Shown in pieces: positions 28,214-38,229 of a DNA stretch of 64,000 bases. Source of the DNA: Micromonospora coerulea (GTDB taxonomy: Bacteria; Actinomycetota; Actinomycetes; Mycobacteriales; Micromonosporaceae); NCBI RefSeq assembly GCF_016598485.1, contig NZ_JAEMUW010000005.1, positions 62,001-126,000 on the forward strand, given 5' to 3'. Under the pieces are notes generated by a model, which did no database searches, was not told the DNA's origin, and saw nothing but the letters and a program-made list of their open reading frames with translations. The translations under genes and the position numbers were made by a program. Position 1 is the stretch's first letter; each line of letters starts with the position of its first letter.

Positions 28214-29239
28214 TCAGCGGGTCGGGCTCGGCTCCGGGACCGTGCCGGTCGGGGCCGGGGTCACCGTCGCACTGGGAACCGCGGTCGGCGTGGCGGCCGC
28301 CGTCGGCACCGAGCCTCCCGACGGCGCCGGGGTCCCGGCGGGCGCCCGGCCTCCGTTCGTCCCCGGTGGCACCGGCGCCGTCGCGGGCGGCCGCGACCGG
28401 AACGGGGCCAGCTCAGGGCAGAACGGGTAGCCGGTCCGCAGCGCGGCGTCCGGCTGGGCCGGGTCGACGCACCACGGGTAGCCGAGCCGGATCGGCACGC
28501 CGTTCTGGTCGAAGAGCCGGGCGTTCTCCACCAACCGCCCCTCGCTGTCGTAGACGTAGACGTCCTGGACGCTGTCGTACCGGTCGCCGACGGACACCCC
28601 CTGGTAGCCGAACTCGTCCCGCTGCGACCGCTCGTCGAGGTTGACGAGCAGGACCAGCCCGAAGACCACCAGCACGAGGGCGCCGGCGTGCATCAGCCGG
28701 CGCGGCCACCGCCGCAGGCGGTCGGCGTTGCGACCGAGCCAGATCGAGGTCAGCACGGCGGCGATGAGCACGAGGAGGCCGGTGACCTCGCTGCGGAAGG
28801 GCCGGGGCAGGAGGGTGAGGTCACCACCGAGGATCGCCGAGAGCAGCGCCGCCGCCAGGTAGCCGCGCAGCACCCACCAGGCCGGGCGGAGCAGTCGGAG
28901 GAACTCGCTGGCCGAGGCGTACCCGAGGAGGGGACCGAGCCGGGCGTCGAGCCCGGACAGCCGGGCGCGGACCCGGTGTCGGGCGGCAGCGATCCGCCGG
29001 TCGAGGCCCCGGCCGCCCGCGGCCGGGTCGCCGGCCCCGGCGGCGGCCCGCAGCTCGGCCGCGTACGCCTCGGGCTCGCCGAGCCGGTCGACCAGCGAGC
29101 CGTCCGCCTCGGCGGCCACCTCGGTCAGGTGCTCCGGCAGGTCCTCGGTCAACTCGTCCCGGACCGCGGGCGGCAGGTCGGCCAGTGCGGCGCGCACCCG
29201 GTCGACGTAGTCCGCGATGTCCTGCCCAGTGACGGTCAT
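28214..29239 (-). CDS. HAAS-domain membrane protein paired with PadR
   Basis: 341 residues. The N-terminal helical HAAS domain (about 1-65, with LPPAVRDELTEDLPEHLTEVAAEA and LGEPEAYAAELRAAAG) is the partner domain of PadR-like regulators. Four hydrophobic helices follow at about 115-220. An exposed region with two cysteines (YPWCVD and YPFCPEL) leads to a Pro/Thr/Ala-rich tail of about 60 residues. The ATG overlaps the PadR stop by 4 bases. These pairs are thought to transmit envelope signals to PadR; here the exported Cys-containing loop may be the sensor, which is inference. Confidence 0.85.
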   Translation of the reverse strand: MTVTGQDIADYVDRVRAALADLPPAVRDELTEDLPEHLTEVAAEADGSLVDRLGEPEAYAAELRAAAGAGDPAAGGRGLDRRIAAARHRVRARLSGLDARLGPLLGYASASEFLRLLRPAWWVLRGYLAAALLSAILGGDLTLLPRPFRSEVTGLLVLIAAVLTSIWLGRNADRLRRWPRRLMHAGALVLVVFGLVLLVNLDERSQRDEFGYQGVSVGDRYDSVQDVYVYDSEGRLVENARLFDQNGVPIRLGYPWCVDPAQPDAALRTGYPFCPELAPFRSRPPATAPVPPGTNGGRAPAGTPAPSGGSVPTAAATPTAVPSATVTPAPTGTVPEPSPTR

Positions 29240-29568
29240 GCCGCCATCCCCCGATCGTCGAGCAGTGCGTCCATGGTGGTGGCGAAGGAGCGCCAGGTCT
29301 TGCCGGAGCGGGCGAGCTGGTCCCGGCCGGCGGCGTTCAGCGCGTAGTACTTGCGGTGCGGGCCGGACTCGCTCGGCACGACGTAGGTGGTGAGCAGGCC
29401 GGCGGCGAAGAGCCGGCGCAGGGTGCCGTAGACCGAGGCGTCGCCGACCTCCTCCAGGCCGGCGTCCCGCAACCGGCGGAGGATGTCGTACCCGTAGCCG
29501 TCCTCCTCCCGGAGCACGGCGAGGACGGCGAGGTCGAGCACGCCCTTGAGGAGCTGTGTGGTATCCAC
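29236..29568 (-). CDS. PadR-family transcriptional regulator
   Basis: 110 residues. A winged helix with the PadR signature (KGVLDLAVLAVLREEDGYGYDILRRL, then DASVYGTLRRLFAAGLL) is followed by the recognition segment PHRKYYALNAAGRDQL and a short dimerisation helix. It probably represses its own operon through the inverted repeat at 29596-29616 that covers the -35 box. GTG 29568 lies seven bases after a TAGTGT -10, so it is translated from a leaderless mRNA. The divergent LysE-type exporter gene, 79 bases away, may be co-regulated. Confidence 0.92.
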   Translation of the reverse strand: MDTTQLLKGVLDLAVLAVLREEDGYGYDILRRLRDAGLEEVGDASVYGTLRRLFAAGLLTTYVVPSESGPHRKYYALNAAGRDQLARSGKTWRSFATTMDALLDDRGMAA

Positions 29569-29575
29569 GCTTCCG

Positions 29576-29605
29576 ACACTAGTGCGGATTGCGGAGTACC
29601 GTCAA
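29576..29605 (-). promoter_or_regulatory. Consensus promoter of the padR-HAAS operon
   Basis: On the minus strand TTGACG (29605-29600), an 18-base spacer and TAGTGT (29581-29576) are followed seven bases later by the GTG start. This is the closest match to consensus in the window. Confidence 0.8.
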
Positions 29606-29616
29606 GAAAACAGTAC
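29596..29616. promoter_or_regulatory. Putative PadR operator
   Basis: GTACCGT and ACAGTAC, separated by seven A-rich bases, form an imperfect 21-bp inverted repeat with one mismatch. It covers the -35 box of the padR promoter and lies where the divergent exporter's -35 would fall. Confidence 0.6.
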
Positions 29617-29647
29617 CGTGTGCCGGTCCCGTCGTAGGGTCGAAGGC

Positions 29648-30277
29648 ATGTCGTGGAGCAGCTATGGATCCTTCCTGGTCTTCGCCACGGTGCTGATCCT
29701 CATCCCCGGCCCGGACTTCGCGGTGGTCACCCGGAACACCCTGGCCGCCGGCCGACGGCGCGGCTGGTGGAGCGCGGTCGGGGTGACCGGCTCCAACGTC
29801 GTGCAGGGTGCGGCCGCGGCGGCCGGCCTCGGTGCGCTGATCGTCCGCTCCCAGCCACTGTTCGAGACCATCCGCTGGGTCGGCGTCGCGTACCTGGCGT
29901 ACCTGGGCGTGCAGGCGTGGCGCTCGGCCTGGCGGGGCCGGTACGCGCCGCTGGCCGACGGCGGCCCCACCCCGTCCGGCGAGGCGTTCACCGGCTTCCG
30001 GCAGGGCTTCCTGTCCAACATCACCAACCCGAAGGTGCTGGCCTTCTACCTGGCCGTGCTGCCGCAGTTCGTCGGCGGCTCCGCGCCCCTGGCGGTGCTG
30101 CTGGTCTTCGCGCTCAGTCATGCGGTGCTGGGGCTGGCCTACCTGCTGCTACTGGTCGCGACGATGAACCGCGCCCGCGGGCTGCTGTCCCGCCGCCGGG
30201 TACGACGCTGGCTGGACGGGCTGACCGGAGTGGCCCTGCTCGGCTTCAGCGCCCGCCTCGCCACCGAGCGCGCCTGA
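29648..30277 (+). CDS. LysE family transporter
   Basis: 209 residues with about six transmembrane helices. The family motif ILIPGPDFAVVTRNTLAAGRR is at the N-terminus, and SNITNPKVLAFYLAVLPQFV lies near residue 125. These exporters move amino acids, homoserine lactones or similar small solutes out of the cell. ATG 29648 follows TAGGGT (29635-29640) by seven bases, so the message looks leaderless. It is divergent from padR and shares a 79-base control region, which suggests PadR influences it. Confidence 0.9.
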   Translation: MSWSSYGSFLVFATVLILIPGPDFAVVTRNTLAAGRRRGWWSAVGVTGSNVVQGAAAAAGLGALIVRSQPLFETIRWVGVAYLAYLGVQAWRSAWRGRYAPLADGGPTPSGEAFTGFRQGFLSNITNPKVLAFYLAVLPQFVGGSAPLAVLLVFALSHAVLGLAYLLLLVATMNRARGLLSRRRVRRWLDGLTGVALLGFSARLATERA

Positions 30278-30457
30278 CCTCCGACCGCCCCATCGTGGTC
30301 CGCGATCCGCAGCAGTTTCCCGAGTACGCCCACCAGCGCGCGAGCCTGCGCGCCGTCGCCCAGGGACTGACGTTCCCCGCCACCACGGCGTGGCAATCGA
30401 CTTAAGTTTCGCTTATGAGGCCTGCTCATCCTCGGGGAAGATCGGTACGTTGCCCGG

Positions 30458-31165
30458 ATGCGACACATCGGAACCGTGATCGCCGCGGCAATCGTCGGCC
30501 CGCTGGCCTGGATTCTCTTCGCCCTTGGCCAGGATCAGTCGGCGCGGGCGTTCGCTGATGCACAAAACGGCGGCGCGCTGGACAGCGGTGATCTCGTTCG
30601 ACCCGCGCTGCTCCTGGCGGCTGCGGGGCTCCTGCTCGGGCTCATCGCCACGCTTCGGTTCTCCCCGCTGGGCGCGGCGCTGACCGGGTTGATCTACTCG
30701 ACCACTTACCTGGGCCTGCTGATCAACCCGACCGCGATGCTGAGACTGCTCGACCAAAAGCCGACCTTGAGCGGCCACCAAGTCGACCTGGCGGCCCCCC
30801 TCCGGACCGGGACGAGCCTGCTTGTGGGCTCGCTGCTGCTCGTCGGGGTGGTGAGCATCCGCCGTTGGCGGCAGTGGCCGCAGCACGCGGCCGACGCACC
30901 CGGGGCGCTGCAACCGGACGAGATCATCCCGCCCACAACGCGACGGGACCGCCCACTGGGCGTGGACGGTCTCGGCCTGAACACGCCAGGCAGCACGCCC
31001 GAACCGGAGCTGGTTGGGGCCGGCGGTTCAGACTGGGCCGGCCGTTCGGAGGGGGCCGGCGGTTCGGACTGGGCCGGTCGTTCGGACTGGACCGGCCTGT
31101 GGTCGGGCAACTCGGGGAACAGGTCCGGGCGGTCATCGGACTGGCCGCGCCAGCCGTCGAGGTGA
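30458..31165 (+). CDS. Hypothetical membrane protein with a repetitive C-terminal tail
   Basis: 235 residues. Four hydrophobic segments lie in the first 130 residues (AAAIVGPLAWILFALGQ, LLLAAAGLLLGLIATL, ALTGLIYSTTYLGLLI and SLLVGSLLLVGVVS). The cytoplasmic tail has two near-identical 11-residue units of the form GGSDWAGRSEG plus a third partial unit, then ends WPRQPSR. The DNA of the units (about 31018-31098) is likewise repeated. No family is recognised. TACGTT (30446-30451) lies six bases before the ATG, indicating a leaderless start. A GC-poorer 180-base gap precedes it. Confidence 0.7.
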   Translation: MRHIGTVIAAAIVGPLAWILFALGQDQSARAFADAQNGGALDSGDLVRPALLLAAAGLLLGLIATLRFSPLGAALTGLIYSTTYLGLLINPTAMLRLLDQKPTLSGHQVDLAAPLRTGTSLLVGSLLLVGVVSIRRWRQWPQHAADAPGALQPDEIIPPTTRRDRPLGVDGLGLNTPGSTPEPELVGAGGSDWAGRSEGAGGSDWAGRSDWTGLWSGNSGNRSGRSSDWPRQPSR

Positions 31166-31259
31166 ACCGCTGACGGGCTCAGTGTGCCGAGAGAGAGCCC
31201 TCAGTCATCTCACCGCCGGCCACCCACACCACCACCCGCGGGGCTCCAGGCGATGCCCG

Positions 31260-32201
31260 TTACAGAATGCTCCAGGCGATACCGTCGAGGATGTCGTGCT
31301 CGGAGGCGACCACCGAGGGCATGCCGGCCCGCTCCATGATCACGCGGAGCACCAGTGCCCCCGCGCCGATCACGTCGGCCCGTCCCGGGTGCATCACCGG
31401 GATGGCCAGCCGCTGCTCTCGGGTCTTCGCCAGCAGGTCGGCGGTGACGTCGGCGACCTGCTCGTACGACACCCGGGCGTGGTGGATGCGCGCCGGGTCG
31501 TACTGGGTCAGGCCCTGCGCGATGGCGACCACGGTCGTGACCGACCCGGCCAGCCCGACCAGCGTGGCGGCCCCGCGGCCCGGCACGGCCGCGAGCGCCC
31601 GGTCCACCGCGACCGTGATGTCGGCCTGGGCGGCGGCCACCTCGTTTAGCGTCGGCGGGTCGTCGTGCAGGTGCCGCTCGGTCATCCGGACGCAGCCGAT
31701 GTCCACCGAGATCGCGGCCTCGACCCCGCCCGCACGGGTGCCGACCACGAACTCGGTGGAGCCGCCGCCGATGTCGACCACCAGGTACGGCGGCTCGGCG
31801 TCGGCGGGCAGGCCGCGCACCGCGCCGGTGAACGAGAGTCGGGCCTCCTCGTCGCCGGTGACCACCTCGGGCTCGACGCCGAGGGTCTGCTCGACCATGG
31901 CCCGGAAGTCGGCGGCGTTGGCCGCGTCGCGGGTCGCCGAGGTGGCGCACATCCGGACCCGCTCGGCGCCCAGCTTCTCGATCTCGGCGGCGTACGACGC
32001 CAGCGCGACCCGGGTGCGCTCGATGGCCTCGGGGGCGAGCCGGCCCGTCCTGTCGACGCCCTGGCCGAGCCGGACGATCTCCATCCGGCGGGTCACGTCG
32101 ACCAGCGGCGCCGCCGGGCCCGCGGACTCGTCGGGCAGGTCGGCGACCAGCAGGCGGATGGAGTTGGTCCCGCAGTCGATGGCGGCCACACGCGTCGTCA
32201 C
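31260..32201 (-). CDS. ppx: Exopolyphosphatase / GppA-type phosphatase
   Basis: 313 residues of the ASKHA fold. The phosphate-1 loop AAIDCGTNSIRLLVAD is at the N-terminus, ATSATRDAAN near 105, and the phosphate-2 loop VVDIGGGSTEFVVG near 145. The enzyme removes phosphate from polyphosphate ends or converts pppGpp to ppGpp. In mycobacteria the corresponding gene, ppx2, follows eno-ftsB-DUF501; here it is in the same neighbourhood but separated. GTG 32201 is chosen because TAGGGT lies exactly seven bases upstream (32209-32214), a leaderless arrangement. The stop is TAA, with a short direct repeat of the last codons beyond it. Confidence 0.9.
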   Translation of the reverse strand: MTTRVAAIDCGTNSIRLLVADLPDESAGPAAPLVDVTRRMEIVRLGQGVDRTGRLAPEAIERTRVALASYAAEIEKLGAERVRMCATSATRDAANAADFRAMVEQTLGVEPEVVTGDEEARLSFTGAVRGLPADAEPPYLVVDIGGGSTEFVVGTRAGGVEAAISVDIGCVRMTERHLHDDPPTLNEVAAAQADITVAVDRALAAVPGRGAATLVGLAGSVTTVVAIAQGLTQYDPARIHHARVSYEQVADVTADLLAKTREQRLAIPVMHPGRADVIGAGALVLRVIMERAGMPSVVASEHDILDGIAWSIL

Positions 32202-32208
32202 GGCAGCA

Positions 32209-32214
32209 ACCCTA
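32209..32214 (-). promoter_or_regulatory. -10 element deciding the ppx start
   Basis: TAGGGT on the minus strand is seven bases before GTG 32201. This argues against the longer ATG 32246 reading. Confidence 0.45.
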
Positions 32215-32229
32215 CGGCAGCCGCCTCGG

Positions 32230-33249
32230 TCACCCGGTGGCGTCACCGCCGGAACCCGACCCGGAGCCGGCGGTCGTCAGCCCCGGCCCGAGCAGGTGCG
32301 CCCCGAGCGGCGTCAGCCGGTGCCGGACCGCGCCGCCGTCCCGGTCACTGGTGATCAGGCCGGCTGCCCGCAGCACCGTGGCGTGCTCGGAGGCGGAGGA
32401 GAGCCCGATCCCGGCGGCCCCGGCCAGCGCCGTGGTGGTCGCGGCACCGGACCGGGCGAGCTGGCGCAGCACGGCCGCCCGGGTGGCGCCGAGCAGCCGG
32501 CCGAGTGGATCGCCCCCCGCGGCGACCGGTCGCGGCATCGGCACCGGGTAGACCAGCAGGACCGGACGGTCCGGCTCGACCAGCACGCGCGGGCGCGGAC
32601 CAGCCAGCGGTGAGGGCAGCAGGATCAGGCCGTGGCCGGTACCGGTCAACTCCCCGCTCCACCAGGTGCATACCTCCAGCACCGGGGGACGCCACCGGAT
32701 CGCCGGGTGCAGTCCGGTGAAGAGGCCGTCCACGCCGTGCATCGCCAGCCGGTGACCGGCGCTCGCCACCTGGTGTCCGTGGGTGATCGACAGGTCGGCC
32801 CAGTGCGGTGCGAGCACCGCCTCGAACCAGTCGCGCACCGCCCGGCCGAGCAGGTCCCGGACCTCCGGGTCGGCGGCGGCGAACCGGCGCCGCAGCGGCG
32901 TGGCGGTCAGTTCGGCGTAGGCGGCGGTCACCTCGGCGCGTATCCGCCGGGACGAGGTGGCCCGGATCACCGCCAGCCCGGCCGCCAGCGACTCCAGGCC
33001 GTCGAACGGGGTGAGGAAATCCGGCATCCGCCCCCGGGCCGGCAGCAGGTGCCGCAGGGTCGCGACCGTCCGGTGCGCCGTGCCGGCCTGCTCGACCGTC
33101 GCCGCCCGGCCGGCCAGGGCCGGCGCCAGCGCGGCGACGGTGGGGTCGCGCAATGCCTGCCAGGCCAGCATGGCGGTGCCGACCGGATGCAGCCGCTCGG
33201 CGAATGTCACCCGGCGGAGATCGGCCGGCCCGAGCTCAAGGCGAAGCAT
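32230..33249 (-). CDS. ArsR-type winged-helix regulator with long N-terminal domain
   Basis: 339 residues. The DNA-binding part is C-terminal (about 255-325): GATRAAVLRQLARSGAATTTALAGAAGIGLSSASEHATVLRAAGLI is a full ArsR-like helix-turn-helix, followed by the wing DRDGGAVRHRLTPLG. The preceding 250 residues are a helical domain of unknown ligand common to a group of actinobacterial regulators (DUF5937-type). The glycine/serine tail GSGSGSGGDATG is unusual. ATG 33249 gives the shortest sensible start; no strong SD is seen. The next gene is divergent, so control of that esterase is possible. Confidence 0.82.
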   Translation of the reverse strand: MLRLELGPADLRRVTFAERLHPVGTAMLAWQALRDPTVAALAPALAGRAATVEQAGTAHRTVATLRHLLPARGRMPDFLTPFDGLESLAAGLAVIRATSSRRIRAEVTAAYAELTATPLRRRFAAADPEVRDLLGRAVRDWFEAVLAPHWADLSITHGHQVASAGHRLAMHGVDGLFTGLHPAIRWRPPVLEVCTWWSGELTGTGHGLILLPSPLAGPRPRVLVEPDRPVLLVYPVPMPRPVAAGGDPLGRLLGATRAAVLRQLARSGAATTTALAGAAGIGLSSASEHATVLRAAGLITSDRDGGAVRHRLTPLGAHLLGPGLTTAGSGSGSGGDATG

Positions 33250-33346
33250 ACGAAGCAGCCTGCCTCCCTTCGGCCAGGACCGAAGGGCTTGACCGACCCG
33301 TCTGCGGATTCGAGTGTGGACGGCGGATCCACGAAGGGGGCGGAGC

Positions 33347-34240
33347 GTGCGACGGACGGTGGCGGTGCTGGTGGGGCTGTGCCTGGTGCTCGTCGGCGCG
33401 GCGTGCGGTGACGGGGGGCGCGGATCGGCGACGCCACCCGCCACGTCGCCGGTCGAGCGGCCGGCGGCCGGCGAGCACCGGCTCAGCCTCCGGCACGACG
33501 GGGTGCAGCGCAGCTACGTGCTGCACGCGCCGCCCGGGTACGACCCCGCGCGACCCACCCCGCTGGTCATCGCGCTGCACTTCTTTCCCGGCAGCGGAAC
33601 CTCGATGCAGGAGATGGTGGGACTGGACGTCAAGGCCGACCGGGAGAAGTTCCTGGTCGCCTACCCGGACGGCAAGGATGGCGGCTTCAACGCGCTGATC
33701 TGCTGCGGAAAGTCCGACGACGTCGGTTTCCTGCGGGCCCTCGCCGGTCACCTGACGAAGACCTGGGGGGCCGATCCGGACCGGATCTTCCTCACCGGCA
33801 TCTCCAACGGCGGCGACATGAGCTTCCGTGCCGCGGTGGAGACCGAGGGCGTCTTCGCCGCGATCGGTGTGGTCAGCGGCGGCTACAGCGGACCGCTGAC
33901 CGCGAGCGAGGACTACGTGCCGAAGCGCCCGGTGTCCGTCATCACCGTCATCGGCGGCCAGGACCGGTACGCCGGGATCTTCCAGGCGGGCATCCGGACC
34001 TGGCAGCAGCGGCTCTCCTGCCGGCCGGTGCCGGCCACGCCGAAGACGCCGAAGACGTCCCGGGTGTCGCAGAGCGCGGCGCGGTGCGCCGACGGCAGCG
34101 AGGTCAGCATCCACCTCATCCCCGACATGGGGCACAGCTGGCCGGGGGCGGCCTCCGGCGAACTGGCCGCGCCGGACGCGGGGCTCCAGGCGACCGACGT
34201 GGTCTGGGACTTCTTCGTCGCCCACCCCCGCCTGAACTGA
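33347..34240 (+). CDS. Feruloyl-esterase/PHB-depolymerase-like lipoprotein (LpqC family)
   Basis: 297 residues. A signal peptide ending in VLVGAACG resembles a lipobox, with Cys as the likely lipidation site, though Gly at -3 is atypical. In the alpha/beta-hydrolase core, HFFPGSGTSM provides the oxyanion hole, the nucleophile Ser is in GISNGGDM, Asp is near GGQDRYAG, and the catalytic His is in DMGHSWPG. Members cleave ester bonds in polyesters or feruloylated sugars; this one probably acts on the cell surface. I chose GTG 33347 because AAGGGGG and GGAG precede it and the signal peptide then starts correctly. Confidence 0.85.
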   Translation: MRRTVAVLVGLCLVLVGAACGDGGRGSATPPATSPVERPAAGEHRLSLRHDGVQRSYVLHAPPGYDPARPTPLVIALHFFPGSGTSMQEMVGLDVKADREKFLVAYPDGKDGGFNALICCGKSDDVGFLRALAGHLTKTWGADPDRIFLTGISNGGDMSFRAAVETEGVFAAIGVVSGGYSGPLTASEDYVPKRPVSVITVIGGQDRYAGIFQAGIRTWQQRLSCRPVPATPKTPKTSRVSQSAARCADGSEVSIHLIPDMGHSWPGAASGELAAPDAGLQATDVVWDFFVAHPRLN

Positions 34241-34248
34241 CGCCCGGC

Positions 34249-34758
34249 CTAGAGGCGCAGCAGCATCCGGGTGTTGCCGAGCGTGTTCGGCTTGACCCGT
34301 TCCAGATCCAGGAACTCGGCCACACCCTCGTCGTAGGAGCGCAGCAGCTGCTCGAAGACCGGCTGCGGCACCGGCGCCCCGTCGATCTCCCGGAAACCGA
34401 ACGAGCCGAAGAAGTCGGTCTCGAAGGTGAGCACGAAGATCCGGGCCACCCCCAGCCCACGGGCCGCGTCGATCAGGTCGCCGACGATCCGGTGGCCGAG
34501 CTTCCGCCCCCGGCAGGCCGGGTCGACCGCCACCGTGCGGATCTCGGCCAGGTCCTCCCACATCACGTGCAGCGCGCCGCAGCCGACCACCGTGCCGTCG
34601 GGTGCCACCGCCACCCGGAACTCCTGCACGTCCTCGTAGAGGGTGACCGTGGCCTTGCTGAGCAGCCGCCGGTCGTCGGTGTAGGTGTCGACCAGCCGCC
34701 GGATCCCGCGCACGTCAGCCGTGCGGGCCCGCCGGACGACGATCTCCCCGCCGCTCAC
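34249..34758 (-). CDS. argA: Amino-acid N-acetyltransferase (short ArgA, N-acetylglutamate synthase)
   Basis: 169 residues, the short actinobacterial form. The opening VVRRARTADVRGIRRLVDTY, the segment VGCGALHVMWEDLAEIRTVAVDP, the acetyl-CoA loop RGRKLGHRIV and the C-terminal VAEFLDLERVKPNTLGN closely match the M. tuberculosis enzyme Rv2747 as I remember it. It acetylates glutamate with acetyl-CoA, the first step of arginine synthesis. GTG 34758 shares 4 bases with the DUF501 stop, so it is translationally coupled to that gene rather than to arginine genes. The location is unusual compared with mycobacteria. Confidence 0.9.
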   Translation of the reverse strand: MSGGEIVVRRARTADVRGIRRLVDTYTDDRRLLSKATVTLYEDVQEFRVAVAPDGTVVGCGALHVMWEDLAEIRTVAVDPACRGRKLGHRIVGDLIDAARGLGVARIFVLTFETDFFGSFGFREIDGAPVPQPVFEQLLRSYDEGVAEFLDLERVKPNTLGNTRMLLRL

Positions 34759-35321
34759 TCTTGCCCTGGCACGTCCACGCACGGGCCGGCGGCCCACCAC
34801 TTCTCCATCAGGGCCAGGGTCTCGTCCCCGAACGGGTTCACCCCCGGCCCCGCGCCGAGCGCGTGCCCCAGGTGCACGTGCAGGCACTTCACCCGGCCGG
34901 GCATGCCGCCGGCCGAGATGCCGGCGATCTCCGGCACCTGGCCGATGGCCTCCCGGCGGGTCAGATAGTCCTCGTGCGCCGCCCGGTACCGGGCGGCCAA
35001 CTCCGGGTCCTCGACCAGCCGGTCGGCCATCTCCTTCATCAGCCCGGCCGACTCCAGCCGGCTGCACGCCGCGGTCGCCCGTGGGCAGGTCAGGTAGAAC
35101 AGCGTCGGGAAGGGCGTGCCGTCGGCCAGCCGGGGCGTCGTCTCCACCACGTCGGGCAGGCCGCAGGGGCAGCGGTGGGCCACCGCCCGGGTGCCGCGGG
35201 GCGGGCGGCCGAGCTGCGCGGCCACCGCGGCCAGGTCGGCCTCGGTGGCCGGTTGGCGCTCCGGCGGGGGTACGGAACCCGCCGCCGGGTCCTGCGGTGG
35301 TACAACAGTCACGGTGCCCAT
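34755..35321 (-). CDS. DUF501 family protein
   Basis: 188 residues. The cysteine-bearing segments HRCPCGLPDVVET and FYLTCPRA are the DUF501 hallmarks, with GGMPGRVKCLHVHLGHALGAGPGVNP in the C-terminal half. The cysteines and histidines could bind a metal. Function is unknown, but the gene is consistently next to ftsB, eno and ppx in actinobacteria, hinting at a division or cell-surface housekeeping role. ATG 35321 has GAGAG just upstream. It overlaps argA by 4 bases downstream. Confidence 0.9.
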   Translation of the reverse strand: MGTVTVVPPQDPAAGSVPPPERQPATEADLAAVAAQLGRPPRGTRAVAHRCPCGLPDVVETTPRLADGTPFPTLFYLTCPRATAACSRLESAGLMKEMADRLVEDPELAARYRAAHEDYLTRREAIGQVPEIAGISAGGMPGRVKCLHVHLGHALGAGPGVNPFGDETLALMEKWWAAGPCVDVPGQE

Positions 35322-35346
35322 CTCTCGTTCGGTGCTGCGGTGGTGC

Positions 35347-35979
35347 TCACTTGTCCGGGCGCTCGGCGTTCGCCGCCTGCACGCTCGACCACAGCGTGTC
35401 GTACCAGGGGTCCGGGGGCTTCGGCGGCCCCGGCTTCGCGCCCTTGCCACCGTCCTTGGCCGCCCCCTCCGGATCGGAGAGCACCACCAGCAGCGTCTCG
35501 CCGGGCTTGCCCATGAAGAAGCGCTCCCGGGCCTGCGTCTCGATGTACGCCGGGTCCTGCCACTTGGCCGCCTCGGCGGAGAGGTCCTCGATGCGGCGGC
35601 GCTGATCCGCCTGGGACGCCTCCATCCGCTCGATGTCGGCCTGCTGGTCCAGGTAGACCCGGACCGGATAGGTGTACGCCAGGGCGAGCGCGATCAGCAC
35701 CGCGAACAGCACGGTGGCCCGCCCGGTGAAGCGCCGGGGGTGGGGTGCGGAGAGCCGTTTGACGGTGCCGCCGGCGGCGGTACGCCGGGCGGCGGCGGGC
35801 CGGCTCGCGGAGCGTACGCCCTCCGCGCCCCGGGCCGCGCCGGGCGCGCGGCCGGCGGCGCCGCGCGGCTCGGCGCGCACGCCACCCTCACGGACCGCCG
35901 ACCGGGCCCCGCCCGGCCGGCCGGCCTGGCCAGGCCGGCGGGTCGGACGCTGACCACCCGGTGTGCGGCGCTGCTGCAT
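35347..35979 (-). CDS. ftsB: Septum formation initiator, FtsB/DivIC family
   Basis: 210 residues. The cytoplasmic N-terminus (about 1-85) is very rich in Arg, Gly, Ala and Pro. One transmembrane helix (about 88-106) is followed by a coiled coil (DQQADIERMEASQADQRRRIEDL, about 111-135) and the FtsB box YIETQARERFFMGKPGET. FtsB joins FtsL and FtsQ in the divisome and controls septal peptidoglycan synthesis. ATG 35979 is chosen for its spacing from GGAGGGG; GTG 35985 would add two residues. It lies between eno and DUF501 in a conserved order. Confidence 0.9.
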   Translation of the reverse strand: MQQRRTPGGQRPTRRPGQAGRPGGARSAVREGGVRAEPRGAAGRAPGAARGAEGVRSASRPAAARRTAAGGTVKRLSAPHPRRFTGRATVLFAVLIALALAYTYPVRVYLDQQADIERMEASQADQRRRIEDLSAEAAKWQDPAYIETQARERFFMGKPGETLLVVLSDPEGAAKDGGKGAKPGPPKPPDPWYDTLWSSVQAANAERPDK

Positions 35980-36008
35980 CGTCACACCCCTCCCCCGGAG
36001 CTAGGCGC

Positions 36009-38225
<2,217 letters not shown>

Positions 38226-38229
<4 letters not shown>

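Noticed and set aside
30278..30457. Possible RNA element between the exporter and the next gene
   Set aside because: The CTTAAG and CTTATG stretches are AT-richer, but I saw no stable structure beyond the -10 box.
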